Source: Balaenoptera acutorostrata (taxonomy: Eukaryota; Chordata; Mammalia; Artiodactyla; Balaenopteridae). From it: a stretch of 64,000 bases of DNA. The stretch spans positions 42,583,269 to 42,647,268 of the forward strand of contig NC_080069.1 of NCBI RefSeq assembly GCF_949987535.1. The letters run 5' to 3'. A program made the position numbers and the translations under genes. Positions 47,691-59,648 of this stretch are shown piece after piece. The number at the start of each line of letters is the position of its first letter. Position 1 is the first letter of the stretch. The notes beneath the pieces were generated by a model, which did no database searches, was not told the origin of the DNA, and saw only the letters and a program-made list of their open reading frames with translations.

Positions 47691-49344
47691 CCAGGCCTAG
47701 CAGCAGGGGTTGGGGAGAATAACTGGTTTCATTTTCATGGTCACCTGAGTAATTAATAATGAGAAGTATGAGTAGAGGGCAGTCAGCTCTCAAATAGTGA
47801 GCAGAAGAAGGCCTCAAATGTTGGCTTTTGATGGTGGACAGGAGGTAATTCTTTTTCAAAAGATATACGTTCAGGTAAAATTGGGAAATTCATTTTGCTA
47901 GAAGCTCAGCTGCAAATAAAGGAAAATCTTAGTCAAGCAAAGAGGCAGAGATCAAAGGAAGCTCAGTCCACTTATGTAGAAAGGAATGTCTGAGAGAACA
48001 GAGGATGTACCTTCCTCTTGTCCTTGGAGCAGATGATGGCACTATTTATGGAATTCTCCCCTCGAAGAACACAGACTCTTTCCTTCAAGCTAGAATTGGC
48101 ATGTCTGCAAAAGGATTTACCCAAGGTTAGAGATTTACTTTGCGGGGAGGAGCAGGGGCAGACCATGAGGATTCCAGTGAATGGGGCAGTTTGCACCCAA
48201 TTTAAATGTGATCTAGATATTACAGGCCAAACTTTTGGAATCTTAATCCTCTGGCAGGACCTGTGGGCTGGAGGCCAGAGATCTGATAGACATGCTGGTT
48301 AGAGAAGCCAAAAACCAACACAGTTGAAAAGAGAACTGACTTTTAATGTTGTCAGGCCAGAGCAATGGACCATGCCAAGTGGCCTCTGGGATGGGCAACA
48401 ACTGGTCAGGGACAGAATTGCAAGGCTGAGTATCAGAATAATTGGATGCTTGGAGCCAACAAAGAGGCATGAAAAAGTAGAAGGGAGAGAAGTCATGCAG
48501 CCAGGGAACATAGGATGCCCCCAAAATGAGACCCCAGTGCTGCCAGGAAGAAGTTAGGGGGTGGTCAGATGATGAAGGCAGAAAGCTTAGGATAAAGGTT
48601 GATGGATATATTTTTATTGAGAGAAACCATAAAGCAGAACACTCTGAGAAATCCCATTTGCCCCACAATGAAGGATTTAGCATTATTCCGATTTTGAAAA
48701 AAAAAAATCCAAAGTTAACATTGGTTATTCTTGTGCAGTAGGATTATGGGTAAGTTTTATTTTGTTCTTTGTAACTTTCTGTTTTAAGCTTTCTTCCATG
48801 GGTTTGGATTCTTTTCATAATAATTATGATGAAAACCAGCAGCCTGGAAGCCACAGGAGGGCAAAACAGGGTTGGAGCTCCTTCCAAGCCTCATTATCAG
48901 AGAACTGTCATTATTTGACCCAACTAGTGCTTCCCTGGAAGACTCTACTTGCAGTGCTGTCTTGATTTGACCTGACTTAGGGCTTGCCCTGACCGAGAAA
49001 AGCTTTTTCCCCAGGGACACTTGTACAACACATTTAGAGTCAACTGTTTAAAGGCTGCCTGAAGCAGTGAATAACAGCTGTGGCGAACAACAGGCTTATT
49101 AAAAATCTGAAAAGAAAAAAAAAAAAAAGAAAATCTGGGGAATGAGATGCCCATTGGGCCTTTGAAAAGCTCTGATATATTGCTAGGAATCTAGAAAGCC
49201 ATGAGCATACAGCATACATACATCTGTGAACATGTCCTAGAGAGAACTGAGAAGGCTCTAAGTTCTCACCTGAGGCTCTTGGCAAGCAAGAAGTGAAAGT
49301 TAAGGCAGAGTTGTCGACTGCCTGGCAGTTGTGTTGAAGACACA

Positions 49345-49410
<66 letters not shown>

Positions 49411-49485
49411 CATTGCCCATTAGCAAAAACTGGGAGACTTATTGGTTCCCAACATTTACAGAAATCTCTGTCTGATCATTAGCTG
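47691..49485. other. Unique intergenic sequence
   Basis: No gene recognised. Open frames on both strands at 48018-48740 (largest 146 codons, minus strand) show no domain and no coherent splice or start context. Confidence 0.4.
49349..49412. repeat. (CA)n microsatellite
   Basis: About 31 CA units with one interruption. Confidence 0.95.
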
Positions 49486-51323
49486 AGAACTAACCTGAGC
49501 AAGCAGAGACTTCAGTAGCTGACAAAGAATACAGACTTGACATAATTAGTTCAGAAGAGTCACTAAGTAAACAACAAACAGCAATAACAATAGACCGTGA
49601 AGAGGGGGAAATTCTGAATTCTAAAACTTCCACAATATATTATTGAAAATGGACATTTTTCAACAAAAAATTATGAGACACACAAACAGAGAAGAAAATA
49701 TGGCCCATAAACAAGGGGATAAAAGGAACAAATAAAAACTAACCCTGAGGGAGGCCAGATGTTGGACTTAATAGACAAAGGCTTTAAATCAGCTATTTCA
49801 AATATGTCTGAATCATGTCTAAAGAACTAAATAAAAGTATGAGATAAATGTCTTTCCAAATAAACATCAATAGAGATAGAAATTATAAAATGAACCAAAT
49901 AGAAATTTTATATTTGAAAAATACAATAACTGACATGAAAAAAATCACTAGACGGGCTCAGCAGCAGATCTGAACTAGCAGAAAGAATGAGCGAATTTGA
50001 AAATAGGTTGACTGAGATTATCCAGTCTGAGGAAGAGAAATAAAAAGGATAAAAAAATTTGAACAAATCCTAAGAGGTCTGTAAGACACCATCAAGTGTA
50101 CTAACATAATCATAATGGGATTCCCAGAAGGAAAGGAGAGAGAAAAAGAGGCAGAAAGAATATTTGAAGAAATGGCTGAAAACATCCCAAATTTGATGAA
50201 AAACAGTACACATCCAAAAAGCTCCACCAACTCCAAGTAGGACAAACTCAAAGAGATCCACAATTAGACATATAATCAAACACCTGAAGACAAACACAAA
50301 GAGACAATCTTGAAAGCAGCATCAAGTAAGAGATCCTTAGAAAGGCTAACACTTCATTTCTCATTAGAAAACGTGGAGGCCAGAATGAACGGGGATGACA
50401 TATTTCAATTACTAAAAGAAAAAGACTATCAACCAAGAATTCTATATCCAGCAAAACTACCCTCAAAAATGAAGAAGGGATTAAGATATTCCCAGATAAA
50501 CAGAAAATCTGTCACCAAGACACCTGCCCTACAAGAAATATTAAAAAGTCCTTCAAACTGAAATGAAAAAACACTAGATGGTAACTCCAATGCACATGAA
50601 GAAACTGATAGAGCTAAATCAATAGGTAAATATTAAATATAAATATGAATAGTTTTTGTTTGTAACTCTTTTTCTCCTCTATTATTTAAACAGCCAACTG
50701 CATAAAGTGATAATCGTAAATCTATGTTGATGGCCATACAATGTACAAGGATGTAATGTGTATCACAATAACAACATGAAGGTTGGCACAGAGACACAAA
50801 GCTGTATAGGAGCAAAGTATATCATTGAAATACAGCTGGTATTAATATGAACCAGATTGCTATAAACTAACATGTTAACTGTAATCCCCTGGGCAACCAC
50901 TAAGAAAATGACTCAAGTCACATAGGAAAATAAATGACAGGGAAATTAAAATGGTACACTAGAAAATAAATATTTAGTACAAAAGATGGCAGTAATGGAA
51001 GAAGAGAGAAATGAAAGACATAAGACGTATAGAATACAAATAGAAAAATGGCAGATGCAAGTATTATCAGTAATTATGTTAAGTGTTAGTGGACTAAACA
51101 CTCCAGTTAAAAGATATTGACAGAATCGCCCAACTATATGCCGTTTATAGTATACCACAATTAGAGATCAATAACTGAAGGAAATATGAAAAATTCACAG
51201 ATATGTGGAAATTAAACACACTTTTGAACAAACAGTGGATCAAAGAAGAAGTCACAAGGGAAATTAGAAAATACATTGGGATGAATGAAAACAAAAACAC
51301 AACATATCAGAACTTATGGGATG

Positions 51324-52281
51324 AACATGGCGGAATAGAAGGACGTGCACTCACTCCCTCTTGAGAGAGCTCCAGAATCACAACTGGCTGCTGGACAATC
51401 ATTGACAGGAAGACCCTGGACTTCACCAAGGAGGATACCCCATGTCCAAGGACATAGGAGAAGCCACAGTGAGACGGTAGGAGGGGCGCAATCAGAGTAA
51501 AATCAAATCCCATAACTGCTGGGTGGGTGACTCACAGACTGGCGAACACTTATACCACAGAAGTCCACCCACTGGAGTGAAGGTTCTGAGCCCCACGTCA
51601 GGCTTCCCAACCTGGGGGTCCGGCAACGGGAGGAGGAATTCCTAGAGAATCAGACTTTGAAGTCTAGTGGGAATTGATTGCAGGACTGTGACAGGACTGG
51701 GGGAAACAGAGACCCCACTCTTGGAGGGCACACACAAAGTAATGTGTGCATCGGGACCCAGGGGAAGGAGCAGTGACCCTGGGGGAGACTGAACCAGACG
51801 TACCTGCTGGTGTTGGGGGGTCTCCTGCCGAGGCAAGTGGTGGCTCTGTTTCACCGTGGGGATAAGGACACTGGCAGCAGAGGTCCTGGGAAGTTCTCCT
51901 TGGTGTGAGCCCTCCCAGAGTCTGCCATTAACCCCACCAAAGAGCACGGGTAGGCTCCAGTGTTGGGTTGCCTCAGGCAAAACAACCAACAGGGAGGGAA
52001 CCCAGCCCCACCCATCAACAGTCAAGTGGATTAAGGTTTTACTGAGCTCTGACCGCCACAGCAACAGGGAGGGAACCCAGCCCCACCCATCAACAGTCAA
52101 GTGGATTAAGGTTTCACTGAGCTCTGACCGCCACAGCAACAGTCAGCTCTACCCACCACCAGAGCCTCCCATCAAGCCTCTTAGATAGCCTCAACCACCA
52201 GAGGGCAGACAACAGAAGCAAGAAAAACTACAATCCTGCAGCCTGTGGACCAAAAACCACAGTTACAGAAAGACAGAGAAG
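51324..52281 (+). promoter_or_regulatory. L1 5' UTR / internal promoter region
   Basis: About 960 bp, GC-richer than the rest of the element. It lies between the 5' end and the ORF1 start and would carry the internal RNA polymerase II promoter in an active copy. It contains a 75-bp tandem duplication (51990-52139). Plus- and minus-strand open frames here are incidental. Confidence 0.75.
51990..52139. repeat. 75-bp tandem duplication in the L1 5' UTR
   Basis: Two adjacent copies (51990-52064, 52065-52139) beginning 'cagggagggaacccagcccc', differing at one base (ggtttt/ggtttc). The related L1 at 39489 has a single copy at the equivalent place (about 40190). Confidence 0.93.
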
Positions 52282-53187
52282 ATGAAAAGGCAGAGGGCTA
52301 TGTACCAGATGAAGGAACAAGAAAAAACCCCAGAAAAACAACTAAATGAAGTGGAGATAGGCAACCTTCCAGAAAAAGAATTCAGAATAATGATAGTGAA
52401 GATGATCCAGGACCTCGGAATAAGAATGGAGGCAAAGATTGAGAAGATGCAAGAAATGATTAACAAAGACCTAGAAGAATTAAAGAACAAACAAACAGAG
52501 ATGACCAATACAATAACTGAAATGAAAACTACACTAGAAGGAATCAATAGCAGAATAACTGAGGCAGAAGAACGGATAAGTGACCTGGAAGACAGAATGG
52601 TGGAATTCACTGCTGCAGAACAGACTAAAGAAAAAAGAATGAAAAGAAATGAAAACAGCCTAAGAGACCTCTGGGACAACATTAAACGCAACAACATTCG
52701 CATTATAGGGGTCCCAGAAGGAGAAGAGAGAGAGAAAGGACCAGAGAAAATATTTGAAGAGATTATAGTCGAAAACTTCCCTAACATGGGAAAGGAAATA
52801 GCCACCCAAGTCCAGGAAGCGCAGAGAGTCCCATACAGAATAAACCCAAGGAGAAACACGCCGAGACACATAGTAATCAAAGTGGCAAAAATTAAAGACA
52901 AAGAAAAATTACTGAAAGCAGCAAGGGAAAAACGACAAATAACATACAAGGGAACTCCCATAAGGTTAACAGCTGATTTCTCAGCAGAAACTCTGCAAGC
53001 CAGAAGGGAGTGGCATGATATACTTAAAGTGATGAAAGGGAAGAACCTACAACCAAGATTACTCTACCCGGCAAGGATCTCATTCAGATTCGATGGAGAA
53101 ATCAAAAGCTTTACAGACAAGCAAAAGCTAAGAGAATTCAGCACCACCAAACCAGCTCTACAACAAATGCTAAAGGAACTTCTCTAA
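52282..53187 (+). CDS. L1 ORF1 protein (ORF1p), intact
   Basis: Encodes a 301-residue RNA-binding chaperone of L1, which trimerises and coats L1 RNA in cytoplasmic particles. Visible parts: a charged N-terminus, a coiled-coil region with heptad-like Leu/Ile spacing (about residues 45-115, including 'EEISDLEDRM'-type sequence), an RRM-like core with 'NIRIIGVPEGEE' (about 140-150) and 'HIVIKVAK' (about 200), and a basic C-terminal domain with 'REWHDILKVMKGKNLQPRLL'. Length is close to the family norm and there are no stops. ORF2 starts 58 bp downstream, as in other mammalian L1s. It is the only complete mobile-element coding frame in the window; whether it is expressed is unknown. Confidence 0.85.
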   Translation: MKRQRAMYQMKEQEKTPEKQLNEVEIGNLPEKEFRIMIVKMIQDLGIRMEAKIEKMQEMINKDLEELKNKQTEMTNTITEMKTTLEGINSRITEAEERISDLEDRMVEFTAAEQTKEKRMKRNENSLRDLWDNIKRNNIRIIGVPEGEEREKGPEKIFEEIIVENFPNMGKEIATQVQEAQRVPYRINPRRNTPRHIVIKVAKIKDKEKLLKAAREKRQITYKGTPIRLTADFSAETLQARREWHDILKVMKGKNLQPRLLYPARISFRFDGEIKSFTDKQKLREFSTTKPALQQMLKELL

Positions 53188-53245
53188 GTGGGAAACACAA
53201 GAGAAGAAAAGGACCTACAAAAACAAACCCAAAACAATTAAGAAA

Positions 53246-56200
53246 ATGGTCATAGGAACATACATATCGATAATTACCTTAAATGTGAATGGATTAAATG
53301 CCCCAACCAAAAGACATAGACTGGCTGAATGGATACAAAAACAAGACCCATATATATGCTGTCTACAAGAGACCCACTTCAGACCTAGGGACACATACAG
53401 ACTGAAAGTAAGGGGATGGAAAAAGATATTCCATGCAAATGGAAATCAAAAGAAAGCTGGAGTAGCTATACTCATATCAGATAAAATAGACTTTAAAATA
53501 AAGAATGTTACAAGAGACAAGGAAGGACACTACATAATGATCCAGGGATCAATCCAAGAAGAAGATATAACAATTCATCCAAAATGAAAATAAATAAGGA
53601 AACACAAGCTTTAAATGACACAATAGACCAGATAGATTTAATTGATATATATAGGACATTCCATCCAAAAACGGCAGATTACACGTTCTTCTCAAGTGCG
53701 CACAGAACATTCTCCAGGATAGATCACATCTTGGGTCACAAATCAAGCCTCAGTAAATTTAAGAAAACTGAAATCATATCAAGCATCTTTTCTGACCACA
53801 ACGCTATGAGATTAGAAATGAATTACAGGGAAAAAATCGTAAAAAAGACAAACACATGGAGGCTAAACAATACGTTACTAAATAACCAAGAGATCACTGA
53901 AGAAATCAAACAGGAAATCAAAAAATACCTAGAGACAAATGACAATGAAAACACGACGACCCAAAACCTATGGGATGCAGCAAAAGCGGTTCTAAGAGGG
54001 AAGTTTATGGCTATACAAGCCTACCTAAAGAAACAAGAAAAATCTCAAGTAAACAATCTAACCTTACACCTAAAGAAACTAGAGAAAGAAGAACAAACAA
54101 AACCCAAAGCTAGCAGAAGGAAAGAAATCATAAAGATCAGAGCAGAAATAAATGAAATAGAAACAAAGAAAACAATAGCAAAGATCAATAAAACTAAAAG
54201 TTGGTTCTTTGAGAAGATAAACAAAATTGATAAGCCATTAGCCAGACTCATCAAGAAAAAGAGGGAGAGGACTCAAATCAATAAAATCAGAAATGAAAAA
54301 GGAGAAGTTACAACAGACACCGCAGAAATACAAAACATCCTAAGAGACTACTACAAGCAACTTTATGCCAATAAAATGGACAACCTGGAAGAAATGGACA
54401 AATTCTTAGAAAGGTATAACCTTCCAAGACTGAATCAGGAAGAAACAGAAAATATGAACAGACCAATCACAAGTAATGAAATTGAAACTGTGATTAAAAA
54501 TCTTCCAACAAACAAAAGTCCAGGACCAGATGGCTTCACAGGTGAATTCTATCAAACATTTAGAGAAGAGCTAACACCCATCCTTCTCAAACTCTTCCAA
54601 AAAATTGCAGAAGAAGGAACACTCCCAAACTCATTCTATGAGGCCACCATCACCCTGATACCAAAACCAGACAAAGATACTACAAAAAAAGAAAATTACA
54701 GACCCATATCACTGATGAATATAGATGCAAAAATCCTCAACAAAATACTAGCAAACAGAATCCAACAACACATTAAAAGGATCATACACCACGATCAAGT
54801 GGGATTTATCCCAGGGATGCAAGGATTCTTCAATATACGCAAATCAATCAATGTGATACACCATATTAACAAATTGAAGAATAAAAACCATATGATCATC
54901 TCAATAGATGCAGAAAAAGCTTTTGACAAAATTCAACACCCATTTCTGATAAAAACTCTCCAGAAAGTGGGCATAGAGGGAACCTACCTCAACATAATAA
55001 AGGCCATATATGACAAACCCACAGCAAACATCATTCTCAATGGTGAAAAACTGAAAGCATTTCCTATAAGATCAGGAACGAGACAAGGATGTCCACTCTC
55101 ACCACTATTATTCAACATAGTTCTGGAAGTCCTAGCCACGGCAATCAGAGAAGAAAAAGAAATAAAAGGAATACAAATTGGAAAAGAAGAAGTAAAACTG
55201 TCACTGTTTGCGATGACATGATACTATACATAAAGAATCCTAAAACTGCCACCAGAAAACTGCTAGAGCTAATTAATGAATATGGTAAAGTTGCAGGTTA
55301 CAAAATTAATGCACAGAAATCTCTTGCATTCCTATACACTAATGATGAAAAATCTGAAAGAGAAATTATGGAAATACTCCCATTTACCATTGCAACAAAA
55401 AGAATAAAATACCTAGGAATAAACCTACTTAGGGAGACAAAAGACCTGTATGCAGAAAACTATAAGACACTGATGAAAGAAATTAAAGATGATACAAATA
55501 GATGGAGAGATATACCATGTTCTTGGATTGGAAGAATCAACATTGTGAAAATGAGTATACTACCCAAAGCAATCTACAGATTCAATGCAATCCCTATCAA
55601 ATTACCAATGGCATTTTTTACGGAGCTAGAACAAGTCATCTTAAAATTTGTATGGAGACACAAAAGACCCCGAATAGCCAAAGCAGTCTTGAGGCAAAAA
55701 AATGGAGCTGGAGGAATCAGACTTCCTGACTTCAGACTATACTACAAAGCTACAGTAATCAAGACAATATGGTACTGGCACAAAAACAGAAACATAGATC
55801 AATGGAACAAGATAGAAAGCCCAGAGATTAACCCACGCACCTATGGTCAACTAATCTATGACAAAGGAGGCAAAGATATACAATGGAGAAAAGACAGTCT
55901 CTTCAATAAGTGGTGCTGGGAAAACTGGACAGCTACATGTAAATGATGAAATTAGAATACTCCCTAACACCATACACAAAAATAAACTCAAAATGGATTA
56001 GAGACCTAAATATAAGACTGGACACTATAAAACTCTTAGAGGAAAACATAGGAAGAACACTCTTTGACATAAATCACAGCAAGATCTTTTTTGATCCACC
56101 TCCTAGAGTAATGGAAATAAAAACAAAAATAAACAAGTGGGACCTAATGAAACTTCAAAGCTTTTGCACAGCAAAGGAAACCATAAACAAGACAAAAAGA

Positions 56201-56929
56201 CAACCCTCAGAATGGGAGAAAATATTTGCAAATGAATCAACTGACAAAGGATTAATCTCCAAAATATATAAACAGCTCATTCAGCTCAATATCAAAGAAA
56301 CAAACACCCCAATCCAAAAATGGGCAGAAGACCTAAATAGACATTTCTCCAAAGAAGACATACAGACGGCCACGAAGCACATGAAAAGATGCTCAACATC
56401 ACTAATTATTAGAGAAATGCAAATCAAAACTACAATGAGGTATCACCTCACTCCTGTTAGAATGGGCATCATCAGAAAATCTACAAACAACAAATGCTGG
56501 AGAGGGTGTGGAGAAAAGGGAACCCTCTTGCACTGTTGGTGGGAATGTAAATTGATACAGCCACTATGGAGAACAATATGGAGGTTCCTTAAAAAACTAA
56601 AAATAGAATTACCATATGACCCAGCAATCCCACTACTGGGCATATACCCAGAGAAAACCGTAATTCAAAAGGACACATGCACCCGAATGTTCATTGCAGC
56701 ACTATTTGCAATAGCCAGGTCATGGAAGCAACCTAAATGCCCATCAACAGACGAATGGATAAAGAAGTTGTGGTACATATATACAATGGAATATTACTCA
56801 GCCATAAAAAGGAACGAAATTGAGTCATTTGTTGAGACGTGGATGGATCTAGAGACTGTCATACAGAGTGAAGTAAGTCAGAAAGAGAAAAACAAATATC
56901 GTATATTAATGCATGTATGTGGAACCTAG
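53246..56929 (+). pseudogene. L1 ORF2 (endonuclease / reverse transcriptase), disrupted at three points
   Basis: Four consecutive open pieces make up one ORF2. (1) 53246-53587 is the APE-type endonuclease N-terminus (TLNVNGLN, CLQETHF). At 53575/53576 roughly 130 bp or more are missing relative to the copy at 42099-42229; this removes the region expected to hold the GDFN-type catalytic residues and shifts the frame. (2) 53584-55221 carries the rest of the endonuclease and RT up to the catalytic FADD motif, which is broken by a one-base loss at 55211/55212 (ttt-gc-gat). (3) From there to 55946 is the RT thumb region, ending at a further one-base loss near 55943. (4) 55943-56929 is the C-terminal domain with an intact Cys-rich motif ([18 protein letters not shown]) and a normal stop. 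This copy cannot make active ORF2 protein. Confidence 0.9.
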
Positions 56930-57161
56930 AAAAATGGTACAGATGAGCCAGTTTGCAGGGCAGAAGTTGAGACACAGATGTAGAGAATGGACATATGGAC
57001 ACCAAGGGGGGAAAACTGCGGTGAGGTGGGGATGGTGGTGTGCTGAATTGGGTGATTGGGATTGACATGTATACACTGATGTGTATAAAACTGATGCCTA
57101 ATAAGAACCTGCAGTATAAAAAAACAAACAAAACAACTAATACTAAACTTTCATTGGGTTA

Positions 57162-57624
57162 TTTGTATGGAAATATGTTAATATAAATGTTTCAGACATT
57201 ACATGAAATTTCTAAAAATCTTATATTTGTATTTGTATGGAAATATGTATGGAAATATGTTAATATAAATGTTTCAGACATTACATGAAATTTCTAAAAA
57301 TCTTATATTTGTATTTGTATGGAAATATGTATGGAAATATGTTAATATAAATGTTTCAGACATTACATGAAATTTCTAAAAATCTTATATTTGTATTTGT
57401 ATGGAAATATGTATGGAAATATGTTAATATAAATGTTTCAGACATTACATGAAATTTCTAAAAATCTTATATTTGTATTTGTATGGAAATATGTTAATAT
57501 AAATGTTTCAGACATTACATGAAATTTCTAAAAATCTTATATTTGTATTTGTATGGAAATATGTATGGAAATATGTTAATATAAATGTTTCAGACATTAC
57601 AGGAAACGTCTAAAAATCTTATAT
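57162..57624. repeat. Six-copy minisatellite, 82-bp unit with a 70-bp variant
   Basis: The motif 'gttaatataaatgtttcaga' recurs with its first base at 57177, 57259, 57341, 57423, 57493 and 57575: spacings 82, 82, 82, 70, 82. The 70-bp form lacks one copy of an internal 12-bp duplication ('tatggaaatatg' twice in a row in the long form). Copies are nearly identical; only the last has changes (acaggaaacgtc). Confidence 0.95.
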
Positions 57625-58265
57625 GTTCTGGTATAATGTTATAAGTAATAATCCTAGTTATTACTTTAAAATGTATATCTCAGAAATAACTAATTTTCTT
57701 GTCAACTGCATTATTATGAACTTTCATCAAATCTTTAACCATGGTCATTTTTAAGTCTTCTGTCATTTACAGACAGTTCTGGGTGTACTCTGATGATTTT
57801 GCAAATATGTTCCTATAAAAGGGTTTCATCTTCAAGAAATTCATGGAAAAGACTCTGACAAGTACAGGTTTCTGGTAACTGACTGTACTGCTGAACTGAA
57901 TGAATAAGCATTTTCAGAACTCTAATGAAAAACTGATGAACTCATAAAAGTGCTAACAAAAGATCAAGATGAAAAAAAAAATTAATTACATGGGACTGAG
58001 TGAACTGATGAGGATGAGTATAATTTTTGTGACTTTCTGTCTGAATTAAAAAAAAAAAAATCCCACAAGGACTCAGAGGCAAAGAATATACAAATCAATT
58101 TTCACTGCAAAGTAAAGAGCTGTTACAGTGGAGGATTACTGGACTGAATGTCAATATTATGACATAGTATGAGTGTGTTTCATGTTTGGTAATTGCAATC
58201 ATTGTTGCTTTTGTTGTGGTCATCCATGTACAATGCTTGGTGTCAGTCTATTTATCTCTTGTAAA

Positions 58266-58271
58266 AATAAA
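58266..58271 (+). promoter_or_regulatory. Poly(A) signal used for the transducing transcript
   Basis: AATAAA 15 nt before the start of the terminal A-run at 58287, the normal distance from signal to cleavage site. Confidence 0.85.
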
Positions 58272-59648
58272 ATACAGTGTGTGTGGAAAAAAAAAAAAAA
58301 AGAACTTATGGGATGCAATAAAAGCAGTGATCAGAGAAAAATTTATAGTTGTAAATGCCTATGTTAAAAAGAAGAGGTCTCAAATAAATAACCTAACCTT
58401 CCACCTTCATAACTAGAAAAAATAGAGCAAACTAAACCCAAAGCAGGCAGAATTGAGGAGAGAATAAATATTAGAGCAGAAATAAATTAGAGAATAGATA
58501 ATTGATAGAGAAAATTAATAAAACCAAAAGTTGGTTCTTTGAAAAGATAAACAAAACAGACAATTTTTTAGCTAGACTGACAAGAAAATAAAAAAGATAC
58601 TCAAATTACTAAAATCAGAAATGAAAGATACTATTTCTGACCTTACAAACATAAAAAGGATTATAAGGGAATAATATTAACTATTGTATGCCAACAGATT
58701 AGATAATGTAGATGAAATGGATAAATTTCTGGAAAGACACAAACTACCAAAACTGAATCAAGAAGAAATAGAATATCTGAATAGGCTTATAACAAATAAA
58801 GAGATTGAACTGGTAATCAAAAACGTCCCACAAAGAAAAGCCCAGGCTCCGATGGCCTCACTGGTTCATTCTACCAAACATCTAAAGAAGAGTTAAGGAA
58901 CTCCTGTAAAAAATATACGAGGAAGGGACACTTCGCAAATCATTACCATGATACCAAAACAAATAAAGAAATCACAAGAAAACTACAGACCAATATCACT
59001 TATGAATACAGATGCAAAGATCCTCAATAAAATGTAAGCAAACAGACTCCAGCAACATATAAAAAGGGTAATACACTATGACCGAGTGGGATTTATTCCA
59101 GGAATGCAATGTTGATTCAATATATGAGAAGCAATCAATGTAATACACTATATTAATAAAATAAAGAACAAAAAATTATAATCATTTCAATAGATATGGA
59201 GAAAGTACAGGCATGCCTCATTTTATTATGCTTCACTTTATCGCACTTGACAGAGAGTTTTTGTTGTTTTTTTTTTTTTTTACAAGCTTAGGGTTTGTGG
59301 CAACCCTGTGTTGAGCAAGTCTATCGGCACCACTCTTCCAACAGCATTTGCTCACTTCATGTCTCTGTGGCACATTTTGGCAATTCTTACAATATTTCAA
59401 ACTTTTTCATCATTATGATATTGGTTATGGTGATCTGTGATCAGTGATCTTTGATGTTACTATTGTATTAATAATTGCTTTGGGGTGTCACAGACCACAA
59501 CCATATAAGACAGCGAACTTAGATAAATGTGTGCGTTCTGACTGCTCCACTGACCAGCTGTTTCCCATCTCTCTCCCTCTCCTTGGGCCTCCCTATTTCT
59601 TGAGACACAACAATATTGAAATTAGGCCAATTAACAACCCTACAATTG

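Larger units (their letters stand above)
57138..58286 (+). other. Transduced 3' flank inside the L1 insertion
   Basis: Non-L1 sequence between the L1's own A-rich 3' end (about 57118-57137) and the final A-run. It contains the minisatellite at 57162-57624 and then about 650 bp that looks like a transcript 3' end, with AATAAA at 58266. I do not recognise the source locus or a protein-coding frame. Because it lies inside the target-site duplication it must have been co-mobilised with the L1. Confidence 0.82.
51324..58300 (+). mobile_element. Near-full-length L1 carrying a 3' transduction
   Basis: Starts 'aacatggcggaatagaagga' (L1 5' end) and contains a 5' UTR, intact ORF1, disrupted ORF2 and an L1 3' UTR ending near 57117 with an A-rich tract. 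It then continues through 1.15 kb of non-L1 DNA to AATAAA and a terminal A-run at 58287-58300. The perfect 15-bp direct repeat 'agaacttatgggatg' (51309-51323 and 58301-58315) brackets the entire 6,977 bp, showing one retrotransposition event into the older L1. Confidence 0.9.

Noticed and set aside
48243..48683. 146-codon minus-strand open frame
   Set aside because: No recognisable domain or splice signals and overlapped by equally open plus-strand frames; chance opening in unique DNA is more likely.
51642..52139. 165-codon minus-strand open frame with internal repeat
   Set aside because: Lies antisense in the L1 5' UTR; the apparent protein repeat is the 75-bp DNA duplication.
52263..52961. 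232-codon minus-strand open frame
   Set aside because: Exact antisense shadow of the intact L1 ORF1; hydrophobic composition is a by-product of the A-rich sense strand.
57162..57624. Regularly spaced direct repeats resembling a CRISPR array
   Set aside because: The repeats are contiguous 82/70-bp minisatellite units with no variable spacers, in mammalian DNA beside an L1.
58186..58416. 76-codon open frame with a hydrophobic start
   Set aside because: It crosses the transduction's A tail and the target-site duplication into old L1 sequence, so it cannot be a native gene as a whole.
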